NCBI GenBank assembly: GCA_022600345.1
Contig: JAHZKP010000025.1
Coordinates: forward strand, 1 to 64,000
Source of the DNA: Alphaproteobacteria bacterium
Lineage (GTDB): Bacteria > Pseudomonadota > Alphaproteobacteria > Rhizobiales > Hyphomicrobiaceae
DNA length: 64,000 bases
Direction: 5' to 3'
The notes beneath the pieces are model-generated. The model searched no databases. It had not been told where the DNA came from and saw only the letters and a program-made list of their open reading frames with translations. A program made the position numbers and the translations under genes. Positions 33,912-44,000 of the stretch are shown in pieces. The stretch's first letter is position 1. Each line of letters starts with the position of its first letter.

Positions 33912-35198
33912 TTGAAAAGACAATACGCCTATTGGGCACTCATTCCAGCACTGTTTGCCATCATGCAGATGCCGGCGGCAAAGGCTGATACGACACCCTC
34001 AACAGCGGCTGTTGCCACTCACTATGCCAACATTGCCGAAGCCGGTTACAGCGATAGCCTCGCTTCCGCCAGGAAACTCAGCGCCGCAATCGATGGCCTG
34101 ATAGCAAAGCCGACCGAAGAGACGCTGGCTGCTGCTCGAGAAGCCTGGCTGGCTGCGCGCGTACCCTACATGCAGACCGAGGCGTTCCGTTTCGGCAATC
34201 CGATTGTCGATGATTGGGAAGGCAAGGTGAATGCATGGCCGCTCGATGAGGGGCTCATCGACTACGTTGCCGGTGCCTATGGCGACGACAAGCCTGAAAA
34301 CGAATTCTATGTCGCCAACGTCATCGCCAATCCGAAGATCAAGTTCGGCGGCAAGGAAGTCGATGCCACCAAGATTACGAAAGCTTTGCTCGCTGATGAA
34401 CTGCACGAAGCTGGCGGCGTGGAAGCGAATGTTGCGACCGGCTATCACGCGATCGAATTTCTTCTGTGGGGGCAGGATCTCAACGGCACCGGTCCGGGGG
34501 CTGGCAATCGACCTGCAACAGACTATGACCCCAACAACTGCACGGGCGGCAACTGCGAGCGCCGCGCGCAGTATCTCAAAGCGGCCACGGACCTGCTGAA
34601 TGATGACCTGGAATGGATTGTGAAGCAGTGGGCGGCCGGCGGAGAAGCCCGCAGATTTGTCACTGAAGCGAAAGGGGGCAGGGCGATCCGCACGATCTTC
34701 ACGGGACTCGGCTCGCTGACTTATGGCGAGATGGCCGGTGAGCGGATCAAGCTTGGCTTGCTTCTTCATGATCCCGAGGAAGAGCACGACTGCTTTTCAG
34801 ACAACACGCATAATTCGCATTTCTTCGATCTTGTCGGCATCCGGAATGTCTATTTGGGTGAATACACAAGACCCGATGGCGAGACCATAAAAGGTCCCAG
34901 CGTGTCCGATCTGGTTCGCGCCAAGTCGCCCGATGTCGATGCCAAGGTTCGCGCGGCCATCGATAACGCAGTTGCCAAGGCAGCGGCATTGAAAAAGCGT
35001 GCAGAAACGGTCGAACGCTACGACCAGATGCTCGGCCAGGGCAACGACGAGGGCAACGCCGTTGTGCAGGCCGTTGTCGATGCCCTGACCGCTCAAGCCA
35101 AGGAACTGGAACGCGCTATCGCAGTCCTCGGAATCAAGAGTATCCAATTCGAAGGCTCCGACAGTCTGGATGACCCAGGCAAGGTCGGTGCAAATTAA
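33912..35198 (+). CDS. Imelysin-family iron-uptake protein, copy 1
   Basis: About 428 residues with a signal peptide ([21 protein letters not shown]). The imelysin signature is clear: [55 protein letters not shown] with the GxHxxE metal motif, and [24 protein letters not shown]. The most plausible start is TTG 33912, preceded by GGAG; no ATG fits. The di-haem oxidoreductase follows on the same strand, as in known iron-regulated loci. Confidence 0.85.
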   Translation: MKRQYAYWALIPALFAIMQMPAAKADTTPSTAAVATHYANIAEAGYSDSLASARKLSAAIDGLIAKPTEETLAAAREAWLAARVPYMQTEAFRFGNPIVDDWEGKVNAWPLDEGLIDYVAGAYGDDKPENEFYVANVIANPKIKFGGKEVDATKITKALLADELHEAGGVEANVATGYHAIEFLLWGQDLNGTGPGAGNRPATDYDPNNCTGGNCERRAQYLKAATDLLNDDLEWIVKQWAAGGEARRFVTEAKGGRAIRTIFTGLGSLTYGEMAGERIKLGLLLHDPEEEHDCFSDNTHNSHFFDLVGIRNVYLGEYTRPDGETIKGPSVSDLVRAKSPDVDAKVRAAIDNAVAKAAALKKRAETVERYDQMLGQGNDEGNAVVQAVVDALTAQAKELERAIAVLGIKSIQFEGSDSLDDPGKVGAN

Positions 35199-35488
35199 TT
35201 CAGCATGAGCGAATTTTTTCGTATGAACCAAATCACTACCTGGATGTCTGCTTTCAGGTAGCGTCTCCCAGGACGACGATGACGCCTTGGGGGACGATGT
35301 CCTGACGCTGTGGGAAGCCTATTGGTTCCTGAAGAGCGAGAAGTTCGGTCAGGTCAGGTCAGGGTAGGCCAGGCCCCGCGGGCCAGCGACGGCGTCCCCG
35401 AGGTCGACCTGTCGGAAGCCGGAGCAGCCGCCTATTCGGGTGTTCAGGACATCGGTGGCGGGTTCGCGCAGAGGGCTTTGTTCTGGTT

Positions 35489-36979
35489 ATGAAATACGGC
35501 ACACCAAATTCAACATGGCGGCTTCTTTCCGTGGCGCTGCTCGTCGGCACAATTGTCGGAATAGGCGGACTGCTTGCAGCAGACGTTCCGCAATCTCCAG
35601 CGGGATTTGAGCCAGGCGAGGATTTTCCCGGCGGCACAGCAACCACGTCGCGCAGCATAAACACCCGCAACGCCTTCTCGCAGTCCTCCCGCGGCATTGG
35701 TTTCGAGGGCGAATCCCGATTCAAGATCGGCAACGCCTTCTTCCGCAAAATCTGGGTGTCGTCTCCAGCTTCAACCAAGTCGTCCGACGGCCTGGGACCA
35801 CTGTATAACGCGCGAGCTTGTCAGCATTGCCACCTGAAAGATGGGCGCGGCCATCCCCCGGAAGCCAATTGGCCCGACGACGACGCCATCTCGATGTTCC
35901 TGCGGCTTTCAATTCCGCCACAAACGGAAGAGCAGAAACGTCAACTCGACAATCGCTTGATCGACGCCGTACCCGAGCCGACCTATGGCGGGCAGTTTCA
36001 GGATCTCGCCGTGCAGGGCCATGCGAGCGAAGGCCACATGCGCATCACCTATTCCGACAAGCCTGTAGAGCTTGTCGACGGAACGGTCGTTACCTTGCGC
36101 CAGCCACGTTACGAAGTCACAGACCTTGGCTATGGACCGATGCACCCCGACACGATGATCTCACCCAGGGTTGCGCCGCAGATGATCGGGCTGGGCCTGC
36201 TTGAAGCCATTCCCGAAGCATCAATACGAGCCAACGCTGATCCCGATGACAAGGATGGTGATGGAATCTCAGGCCGTCCCAGCGAGGTCTGGTCGCGAAG
36301 TCGCAACCGGGTGGTGCTCGGGCGTTTCGGCTGGAAGGCTGGCAATCCAGACGTGCGCCAACAAAGCGCCAGTGCTTTTTCCGGCGACCTGGGATTGTCC
36401 ACCGAGATGTTCCCGGGACCATCGGGCGATTGCACCGAAGGGCAAAGCCGGTGCCGCAACGCCCCTCATGGTGAGGACAAGGAAAAGGGCACGCCCGAAA
36501 TCACCAACCAGATGATGGAGTTTTTGACTTTCTATGCGCAAAACCTCGCCGTGCCCAGGCGGCGCAAGGCGAAGGACCCTGAGGTGTTGCGCGGCAAGGC
36601 GTTGTTTAAGCAGGCGGGCTGCGCGCTGTGCCACATCCCGTCCTTCAAGACCGGCGAACTTGAAGGCCAGCCGCACCTGAGCAACCAGAGAATCTGGCCC
36701 TTTACCGATCTTCTCCTGCACGACATGGGCGAGGGTCTTGCTGACAATAGGCCGGAGGGAGTGGCCAATGGCCGTGAATGGCGTACACCACCGCTCTGGG
36801 GTATCGGCCTCACCAGGCAGGTGAGCGGCCATACCTACTTCCTCCATGATGGCCGCGCTCGCAATGTTGAAGAGGCGATCCTTTGGCACGGCGGCGAAGG
36901 AAAGAAAGCGCGCGATGCGTATGCCGCACTAACCAAGGAAGAACGCACTGCACTGCTGGCCTATGTCAATTCGCTTTGA
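35489..36979 (+). CDS. Di-haem oxidoreductase (DUF1111, 'thiol oxidoreductase-like')
   Basis: A 496-residue exported c-type cytochrome. An N-terminal membrane or signal segment (LLSVALLVGTIVGIGGLLAA) is followed by two haem motifs, CQHCH near residue 111 and CALCH near residue 380. Family segments include GLGPLYNARACQHCH, PQMIGLGLLEAIPE, DGDGISGRP and TPPLWGIG. These proteins sit between the two imelysin genes in many iron loci and probably handle redox of iron or its ligand. It lies 290 bases after the imelysin gene; I see no gene in that gap. Confidence 0.88.
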   Translation: MKYGTPNSTWRLLSVALLVGTIVGIGGLLAADVPQSPAGFEPGEDFPGGTATTSRSINTRNAFSQSSRGIGFEGESRFKIGNAFFRKIWVSSPASTKSSDGLGPLYNARACQHCHLKDGRGHPPEANWPDDDAISMFLRLSIPPQTEEQKRQLDNRLIDAVPEPTYGGQFQDLAVQGHASEGHMRITYSDKPVELVDGTVVTLRQPRYEVTDLGYGPMHPDTMISPRVAPQMIGLGLLEAIPEASIRANADPDDKDGDGISGRPSEVWSRSRNRVVLGRFGWKAGNPDVRQQSASAFSGDLGLSTEMFPGPSGDCTEGQSRCRNAPHGEDKEKGTPEITNQMMEFLTFYAQNLAVPRRRKAKDPEVLRGKALFKQAGCALCHIPSFKTGELEGQPHLSNQRIWPFTDLLLHDMGEGLADNRPEGVANGREWRTPPLWGIGLTRQVSGHTYFLHDGRARNVEEAILWHGGEGKKARDAYAALTKEERTALLAYVNSL

Positions 36980-37113
36980 TCGAAGAGTCCGCTCATCCTT
37001 CGAAGGCTGAAGTAACTGGAGCAGTTGCCGATGACCGGAAATGTGCAGGGATCTGCCGCCGTCTCGCATCCCGACCTCGCCGAGTTTTCCAACAGCCTGC
37101 TAGCGGCCGATAT

Positions 37114-38097
37114 TCATTCTTCGCGCATGGCCCTTTGCATCTGATCTGACAATGGTTTGAGGATGAAGCTCAAAACCGTGCGTTCATCGGCGCGAATGAA
37201 AACAGTGGCCGGCATGCCCGGGATCAACGGTTTGCCTTCCAGTCTTTCGACTTCGCCTGGATTAAGCGTAATACGGACCAGGTAGTGGAACCTCTCCTTG
37301 CTTTCATCGGCGACAAGGTCGGCCGAGGCGCTTTGCACAGTGCCGGCCAGTTCGGGCGTATTGCGCTGGTTAAAGCTGGTCATTCTGACGGTGACGCTCT
37401 GACCGTTGCGGATCTGATCGATGTCGGCTGGATCAACTTTTGCCTCCAGTATGAGCGGTGCACCCGACGGAACAATTCGCAAGATTTCCTGCCCCGGGCG
37501 TACAACGCCACCGACGGTATGAATGGCCAGATTATGGATGCGCCCTGTAATCGGTGAGCGTATTTCCAGTCTGCTCTTATCGGTCGAGGAATTGGCAAGC
37601 TCAGCCTGCAGGCGTCCCAACTCTCCTTCCAACTGGGAAAGCTCTCGCTGGGCGGCGGCAACTTGGCTGCGCGGCACCAGACGCTTGCGTTCGAGCGCGT
37701 GGAGGTCTTCCAGTTCACTCTTCATAAGTGCGAGCTGCTTTGCCTTTGCGTTGACTTGCGATTGAGTGCCCCGGATCTGGTCGTTAAGCTTTTGTGGGTC
37801 GAATTCAGCGAGCAGATCGCCCTTCTTGACGGCCTGCCCATCCCTGACGGCGATGGATCGTACAACGCCGCCGTTGATGTGCTGGATGGACTTGGAGTTT
37901 GCTTCGACCGCAACCTTTGCGTTGGCGATCACCGCGCCGCTGATCCTGGTGAGTGCCGCCCAGCCGCCCAGCCCGGCAACCAGCGCGCAGATCGCGATGC
38001 CTGCTATGGAAAGATACCTGGTCGTTTTGCGGTCTTCGGCAGCGACCGCAGCCAGCCGGTCGGTGCCTGGCAGGTCACGATGCTGTTTTGGCGGCAC
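37114..38097 (-). CDS. HlyD/PrtE-type membrane fusion protein
   Basis: A 327-residue periplasmic adaptor of a type I secretion system. One transmembrane helix near residues 29-49, a lipoyl-like half (INGGVVRSIAVRDGQAVKKGDLL), a short coiled coil (about 90-170), the second lipoyl half (IRSPITGRIHNLAIHTVGGVV) and a beta-barrel end with GMPATVFIRADERT. At about 100 residues shorter than typical HlyD, its coiled coil is reduced. GTG start with AAGGAG upstream; it overlaps the ABC gene by 23 bases. Confidence 0.9.
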   Translation of the reverse strand: MPPKQHRDLPGTDRLAAVAAEDRKTTRYLSIAGIAICALVAGLGGWAALTRISGAVIANAKVAVEANSKSIQHINGGVVRSIAVRDGQAVKKGDLLAEFDPQKLNDQIRGTQSQVNAKAKQLALMKSELEDLHALERKRLVPRSQVAAAQRELSQLEGELGRLQAELANSSTDKSRLEIRSPITGRIHNLAIHTVGGVVRPGQEILRIVPSGAPLILEAKVDPADIDQIRNGQSVTVRMTSFNQRNTPELAGTVQSASADLVADESKERFHYLVRITLNPGEVERLEGKPLIPGMPATVFIRADERTVLSFILKPLSDQMQRAMREE

Positions 38098-40861
38098 GGG
38101 AATTGGCTCCTTTCTGTTTCATCGCTAATGATTTGATGATGTCGTTTTTGGAGCCGAAGGCAGCCTGTCGGCCCTCATTGAGGACGAGCACCTTGTTGAC
38201 GTGGGTGAGGACGCTTTTGCGATGTGCGATGATGACAACCGTGCGGCCTGCCCGCCTCAGATCTGCGATGGCCTTTGCAAGTGCCCTCTCGCCATCGTTG
38301 TCCAAATTGGAGTTGGGTTCGTCGAGGACCAGCAGTGCTGGTTGACGGAACATTGCACGCGCCAACCCTATTCGCTGGCGTTGCCCGCCCGACAGCGCCG
38401 CACCGCCCTCTCCAACGCGTGAGTTGTAACCCTCCGGCAAAGCCTGGATAAGTTCGTGGACGTTTGCCAGTTGTGCGGCGGCAATGATCTCGGATGGTTC
38501 TGCTGCCGGATCGAAGCGCCCGATATTTTCTGCAACCGTCCCGTCGAGCAATTCAGCCGATTGCGGCAGGTATCCGATGCAGTCGCCAAGTTGCTCACCA
38601 GGCCAGTGTGCAAGGGCAGCGCCGTCCAGGCGGACAGTGCCGCGCAAGCACGGCCACACGCCCACCAGGACACGTGCCAACGTTGATTTTCCTGATCCGC
38701 TCGGCCCCAGAACACCCAGCGCATCGCCTGGTGTGAGGCTGAAGCTCAATCCCTTGAGGATCGGATCGCGCTCACCGAGCGCGCCAGCAAAGACATTCTC
38801 GACCGCAAGATGACCTTCGGGCGTGGGCAGGTTCAATCGCTTATTCGTCAACTGTTTGCCGTTGAATTCTCCATCCAGGCGCCGCAGACCCTGGCGTGCG
38901 GCGATAAAGCCGCGCCAATGTGCAATCGCCAACTCAATGGGCGCCAAAGCGCGTGACATGATGATCGAAGCAGCGATCATGACACCCGCCGAAATCTGGT
39001 TTTGCAGCACCAGTATCGCTCCTGTGGCCAGCATCCCCGACTGCAGAAGCAGGCGGGAAGTCTTGGTCAGCACCGATAACAGGCCGGCAACATCGGCGGC
39101 CTTGGTTTGCACCAGGAGTTCATCGCAATGCGTGGCGATCCAGCGATTGCGGTAGATGCGCTGCATGCCCATCGCGTGCAGCGTTTCGTTGTTGCGGCGG
39201 CCGCCCTCCAGTTTCCGTTCGCTTTCGGCGGCCAGTGTTGCGGCCTGCGCCACCGGCCCCTTCGATAGGGCCTCATTGATCAGCGACAGGCTGACAAGAA
39301 CCACCGCGCCGATTAAGGCGACGATGCCGAGCGCCCAATGGAACATAAACACCACGAGAAAATAGAGTGGAGCCCATGGCATATCGAATATCGACGTCAT
39401 GCCGGCGCCGGAAACGAACTGGCGAACCTGTTGCAGATCTTTCAGAAGCTGCGATTGCTCCCTGGCGCGTTCAGGATCGGACACCGCAATGGCAAGGTCG
39501 AAGGTTTGCGCGCCAAGCAGCCGGTCGACCCTGAGACCGATGCGAACCAGAAGTCTGGAACGGAGAAAGTCGAGAACGCCCATAAAGACGAACAGCACGA
39601 CCACCAACGCGAACAGGGCCCACAACGTGGGCACACTCTTGCTTGTCAGGACCCGATCGTAGACCTGCAACATAAACAGCGGGCCGGTCAGCATAAGCAA
39701 ATTGGAAAAGAAACTTACGACCGCAGCCCCGAAGAATTCCTTGCGGCAGGCTTTGCGCACGTCCCCAACTGATGCGGGTTGGCCGGACTGCCCGTCTGGA
39801 GCATCGCCGGTGCCGGGTTTGGGGGTGGCTTGTTGAGGTTGTGACCGGGCAGAATTCCAGAGCCGGTCTTCACCCGTTCCACCTGCTTGGCCATTTACAG
39901 CGTTGCGCTCCATTCCCGCTTCGCGCATTGAGGCTCGAATTCGCTCACGTTCGATACGCTCACCGGCTGCGTCGCGGGGATTGTCGTTCAGGGGCTGGCC
40001 TTCCACCAGGTTTCTGATGCGCTCTGTCAGGCTCGCTGGCCGCCGGCTGAGTTTGGCCAGCCCGATGGGAACGACGCGAGGGGTTGGAGGAGGCGTTGGC
40101 GTCTGTCCACCAAGCGTCGCTGTTTTCTGAGCAACCATCGCGGTGTGGCGGGTCGGCTCCTCGCGATCACCTGGTTGCGAAGCCTTCGCGGTTCCCAGCA
40201 ACATCAGCCGGTTTAACACCCTCAAAAAGGCGCTGATGAGCAATGCAGCAAGCACCAACCCTGCCCATAAGACGACGAGCGCCATGTACATGTTCGCAGC
40301 CGACAGCTTGTGCAGTTGGGGAATGAACGCCACCGCAGTAATCGCAGTCCAACATGCAACCGATGTCGCACCTATCGTTGTGGCAAGCAGGATCTGCGGC
40401 CAGCTAAGGCTCAGTGCCAGCGGACGAACACGGCGCTGCGCCAACGGGATGAGGTAGTGCTGCAGAAGCAGCGCATTGACCGACACGATAATTGCTGCGC
40501 CCAGTTTTAAGACCAGGTGGGCCGGCAGTGCTGCAAATGTGTGCCTTGTCACGATCAGTGCAGAACCGCTCAGGAACAATAGGCACATGCCAAGGACGAC
40601 GCTGGAATGAATGAGCCAGACAGTTCGCGCCGAAAGCGTAGGGCCGGGCGTGAACAGCGTCCGGACAGCAAGTCCGTCTCCGCTCAAAACGGCAGTAAGC
40701 GTTATGGCAAGGCCTGCATAGTGAATGTATTTCAGAAGGTTCTGCCAGCCGATGAATTCGACATACCCAGCAACTATTTCCAACGTGACCACCGATAATT
40801 GTAGTTGGACAGATGCAGTTGCCACCACCGCACAAATGGTGCGGCGGTGGCTCATTGCCAT
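38075..40861 (-). CDS. Type I secretion ABC ATPase with an extra N-terminal six-helix domain
   Basis: A 928-residue protein. From about residue 368 it is a PrtD-like T1SS ABC exporter: a six-helix membrane domain (FFSNLLMLTGPLFMLQVYDRVL), Walker A GPSGSGKST at 719-727, LSGGQ near 823 and Walker B LLVLDEP near 847. Residues 1-222 are unusual: six hydrophobic helices, with YIHYAGLAITLTAVLSGDGL and LPAHLVLKLGAAIIVSVNALLL, resembling a stand-alone small membrane protein. A Pro/Gln-rich linker (223-367) joins them. The reading frame is continuous through both parts, so this is a fusion and not neighbouring genes. It presumably exports the RTX protein encoded upstream. Confidence 0.9.
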   Translation of the reverse strand: MAMSHRRTICAVVATASVQLQLSVVTLEIVAGYVEFIGWQNLLKYIHYAGLAITLTAVLSGDGLAVRTLFTPGPTLSARTVWLIHSSVVLGMCLLFLSGSALIVTRHTFAALPAHLVLKLGAAIIVSVNALLLQHYLIPLAQRRVRPLALSLSWPQILLATTIGATSVACWTAITAVAFIPQLHKLSAANMYMALVVLWAGLVLAALLISAFLRVLNRLMLLGTAKASQPGDREEPTRHTAMVAQKTATLGGQTPTPPPTPRVVPIGLAKLSRRPASLTERIRNLVEGQPLNDNPRDAAGERIERERIRASMREAGMERNAVNGQAGGTGEDRLWNSARSQPQQATPKPGTGDAPDGQSGQPASVGDVRKACRKEFFGAAVVSFFSNLLMLTGPLFMLQVYDRVLTSKSVPTLWALFALVVVLFVFMGVLDFLRSRLLVRIGLRVDRLLGAQTFDLAIAVSDPERAREQSQLLKDLQQVRQFVSGAGMTSIFDMPWAPLYFLVVFMFHWALGIVALIGAVVLVSLSLINEALSKGPVAQAATLAAESERKLEGGRRNNETLHAMGMQRIYRNRWIATHCDELLVQTKAADVAGLLSVLTKTSRLLLQSGMLATGAILVLQNQISAGVMIAASIIMSRALAPIELAIAHWRGFIAARQGLRRLDGEFNGKQLTNKRLNLPTPEGHLAVENVFAGALGERDPILKGLSFSLTPGDALGVLGPSGSGKSTLARVLVGVWPCLRGTVRLDGAALAHWPGEQLGDCIGYLPQSAELLDGTVAENIGRFDPAAEPSEIIAAAQLANVHELIQALPEGYNSRVGEGGAALSGGQRQRIGLARAMFRQPALLVLDEPNSNLDNDGERALAKAIADLRRAGRTVVIIAHRKSVLTHVNKVLVLNEGRQAAFGSKNDIIKSLAMKQKGANSRAAKTAS

Positions 40862-40876
40862 GTATCGCGAATGCGA

Positions 40877-40942
40877 CTAGAGCAACATTCGATCTAACGG
40901 AATCGCCTTCAGCGTTTCATAGATCGAATAAAGTTGCTCTAG
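40877..40942. repeat. Intergenic inverted repeat 1
   Basis: CTAGAGCAAC-ATTCGATC at 40877-40894 pairs with GATCGAAT-AAA-GTTGCTCTAG at 40922-40942, with a 3-base bulge. The CTAGAGCA...TGCTCTAG form resembles mosaic palindromes scattered in rhizobial genomes. It can fold in the transcript between the RTX and ABC genes. Confidence 0.6.
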
Positions 40943-40953
40943 AATCAAACGTG

Positions 40954-41017
40954 TAGAGCATCTTTATCCGACCAGCCGATCACCAATAGTGATCGCGTAT
41001 GGTCGGATGATGCTCTA
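40954..41017. repeat. Intergenic inverted repeat 2
   Basis: TAGAGCAT-CTTTATCCGACCA pairs with TGGTCGGAT-GATGCTCTA, enclosing a second small hairpin GATCAC-CAATA-GTGATC at 40978-40994. It is the same class of element as repeat 1, 11 bases away. Together they could attenuate transcription, so that the RTX substrate is made in excess of the transporter. Confidence 0.6.
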
Positions 41018-41042
41018 GCCCGCCCCTTGTGAGAAAGGCAGG

Positions 41043-44000
41043 TTAGGCGACGCGCATATCGTCCGCTCCTGGCGCGTCGATCCCCAGATCCAGCTCCAGT
41101 CCCTGGGTCGCAGCGGGTTGAGTCGACTGAGTTGCGTCGGTGGCGACGGGCTGAACCATCTGCAATTCGGCCATTTCCGCCAGTTGTGCATCAACGCCCG
41201 GGCTGGAGATCTGTACGCCCAGGACTTCACCTAGCAGGTCGCCCTCGAGAAGATCGTCGATGTCGTCGGCATCTTCGGCCAGGACCAGAGTGCCGTCGTC
41301 CTGGACGGCATACGTCTCACCCGACCCGGTGAACCGGACGTGTTCAATGTCGGAAGCAAGGTCCGTCTCTCCAGCGCCGTTGGTCACCAACAGGCCGTTG
41401 TCGGACTGCGTCACGGTGTAGTCGTCGATCGTGCCATCCAGCACCATGACATCCAGGCCACGTCCGCCGTCGACAAGGTCTTCACCGGCACCGCCGTAGA
41501 GGACATCGTCGCCCGCCCCGCCATCGAGGACATCATCGTCGTCATCGCCGACCAGTACGTCGTCACCCCGGTTGCCCCGGATCTCATCTTGCCCAGCACC
41601 GCCAATGAGGATGTCATCGCCAAAGTCGCCGGCCAGAAGATCGTCGCCCTCGCCGCCTGACAACAGGTCGTCGCCATGACCGCCAGACATGTCGTCTGCG
41701 CCAGCGGTGCCCGCGATGCGGTCGTCGCCCCAACTTCCACGCATGTCGTCATCGCCGGCCGTCCCGATCAGAAGGTCGTTGTTGACGCTGGATGCATCGG
41801 AAGCGGGGTTGTCTTCGGTCGGCGTGAGAAGCTGGTCGAGCAGCGCTTCGGTCGGTTCGGGATCGGGTTGTGGCTCCTCGACCGGATCTTCGACCGGATC
41901 TTCGACCGGATCTTCGATCGGGTCCTCAACCGGGTCCTCGACCGGGTCCTCGACCGGGTCCTCAACCGGATCCTCGACTGGGTCCTCGACAGGATCTTCC
42001 GCGGGCACTTCATCGGCCGATTGCATCAACGGGGTAATCGCCTCGTCGATCTCGTCGATGGTTTCGACAATGCCGTAGGCAACGCCGGCATTGGTCGTGT
42101 AGTCGGCCTCGGTGATTTCGTTGTTGAGGACGGTGACCGTTCCCAACAAATCGAGGTTATGGGCACCCCCGCCAGCTCCCTGGTTGGAGCGCAGGTGCAG
42201 AACCGAGTCGTCGGCGGACCCATCGCCATCGGCGTCCTCCATGGTCACCTGGTAGACCTCGGTGGTGTGGCCTTCGATGGTGATTGTGTCGCCTTCGTCG
42301 CGATTGAAGTCGGTGATCGTGTCATCACCAATTCCGTCGACCCAATGGTCGTGGACGTTGTCGTTCTCGCCGGCAACACCCATCCAGTCGATCGTCCGGT
42401 CGTTATTGACATGCTTGTTGATGATGTCCTGCTTGCCGTTTATCAAGGCTTGGAACAGGAATTCGTCGGCGCCTTCACCGCCGGTCAGGACGTCATCGGC
42501 GGGCATGTTCGCTTGGCCAGGATAGAGCATGTCGGTTTCGGGATCGATCTCGCCATCCGGGTCATCGCCGTCATTGTAATTCTGGGCGATGACGGGTTCG
42601 CGGCCATCGGAGCGGCTGACGAGCACGTCGGCTCCCTCGCCGCCCGAAAGCGTATCCTCGCCATGGCCGCCGTCGAGCCGGTCGGCCCCCGAACCGCCTT
42701 CCAGCGTGTCGTCGCCATAACCGCCCATCAGGCTATCGTTGCCATCGCCGTCGTCGAGCTGATCGTTGCCGGCCCCGCCGTCGAGGCTGTCGTCACCTTC
42801 CAAGCCCGATAGCTGGTCGTCTCCGACGGGAACCGCTGGAGCCTGGGCCACTGCGCCGTCGAGCGCGCCAGGACCATTGGCGGCCAGTTCGGCGATCTGC
42901 GCGGCCGACAGAGCATCGCCCGGCGTGTTGCCGCCCCAGAACCCGACATCGGCAATCGCGCCCTCGAAGTAATGCTGCAAATCGTCATTGAGCGATAACT
43001 CGGCAACAGACCCGGTGTCGTCGGCGATCCGCGTGTTGGCTCCGATGACGAACGGCTTGTCGTTGCCGAGCGCATAGGCCCCGGTGTAGTCGCTGATGTT
43101 GGCCTCGCCATTGCCTTCCACTTCCCGGAACGCGTTGTCGGGCAACAGCACGCCGTCGAGGTAGACGGCAGCCCCTGCGGCGCCGAAGGTCACAGCCACG
43201 TGGTGCCACTGACCTTCCTGAATGACAGATTGATTGGTTTGCCAAGCGTGGTTTGTACCGTTTGCCTCGCCTTCCGACAGCCTGACCCTGAGCTGGCCGT
43301 TGCCGGCAACCGAGATGTGGAAATGCCCGCCGTCGTCGGAGTTGCGTTCGTCCTTGGCCAGAATGGTCTGGGTCCCACCAAGGTCATCGGCGCGGAACGA
43401 TGCGGTGACAGTGCCATTCAGCACCTGATAGGACGCATCGTTGGCCGCATAGGCAAACGTATCCTGGCCATCGAACAATGCCGCCTGAGAGCCGTTGGGT
43501 CCTTGCGTCGTCGGAGGCCCGTCTGCTTGCAGCTCCGCCCAGCCGTTGCCGAACTTGTAGTAACCGGCATCCGAAACCTCGCGCGCGTCCTCGAACACAC
43601 CACCTTGTGCCGACGAAAAGCTCCAAAACGACAACGGTGCGTCGAGCGAGGAAACCGACGCCGGCATCTCATCGCCGACCAGCGTGTCGTTGCCCTCAGT
43701 GCCGGTCAGCACATCGTCGGCGGCATCGGCGATTTCCCGGTCGCGAATGTGCTCAACGAACTGCGGTCCGGGGGTAGCGTTGAGTGCGGCGAAATCGACC
43801 TCGCCCTGGAAGGGGTTGGCGGAGGCATTGTCGTCGGGTGCCGCATCTGTAACCCCTGTCGGGTTCAAGGCTTCTTCCAGATCGGCAATGTTTTCGACAA
43901 TGCCGTACGTCACGCCGGGGTCGGTCTCGATATCGGATGCTTCAACCCGGTCGCCGTGAACGATGATCCGCCCAAGCAGGTCATCGTCATGGGCGCCGCC

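Noticed and set aside
35310..35492. Short frame between imelysin and di-haem oxidoreductase genes
   Set aside because: No ribosome site, no domain, and it overlaps the start of the di-haem gene.
41876..42002. Tandem 12-bp repeats as a non-coding satellite
   Set aside because: They are in frame within the RTX gene and encode EDPV units.
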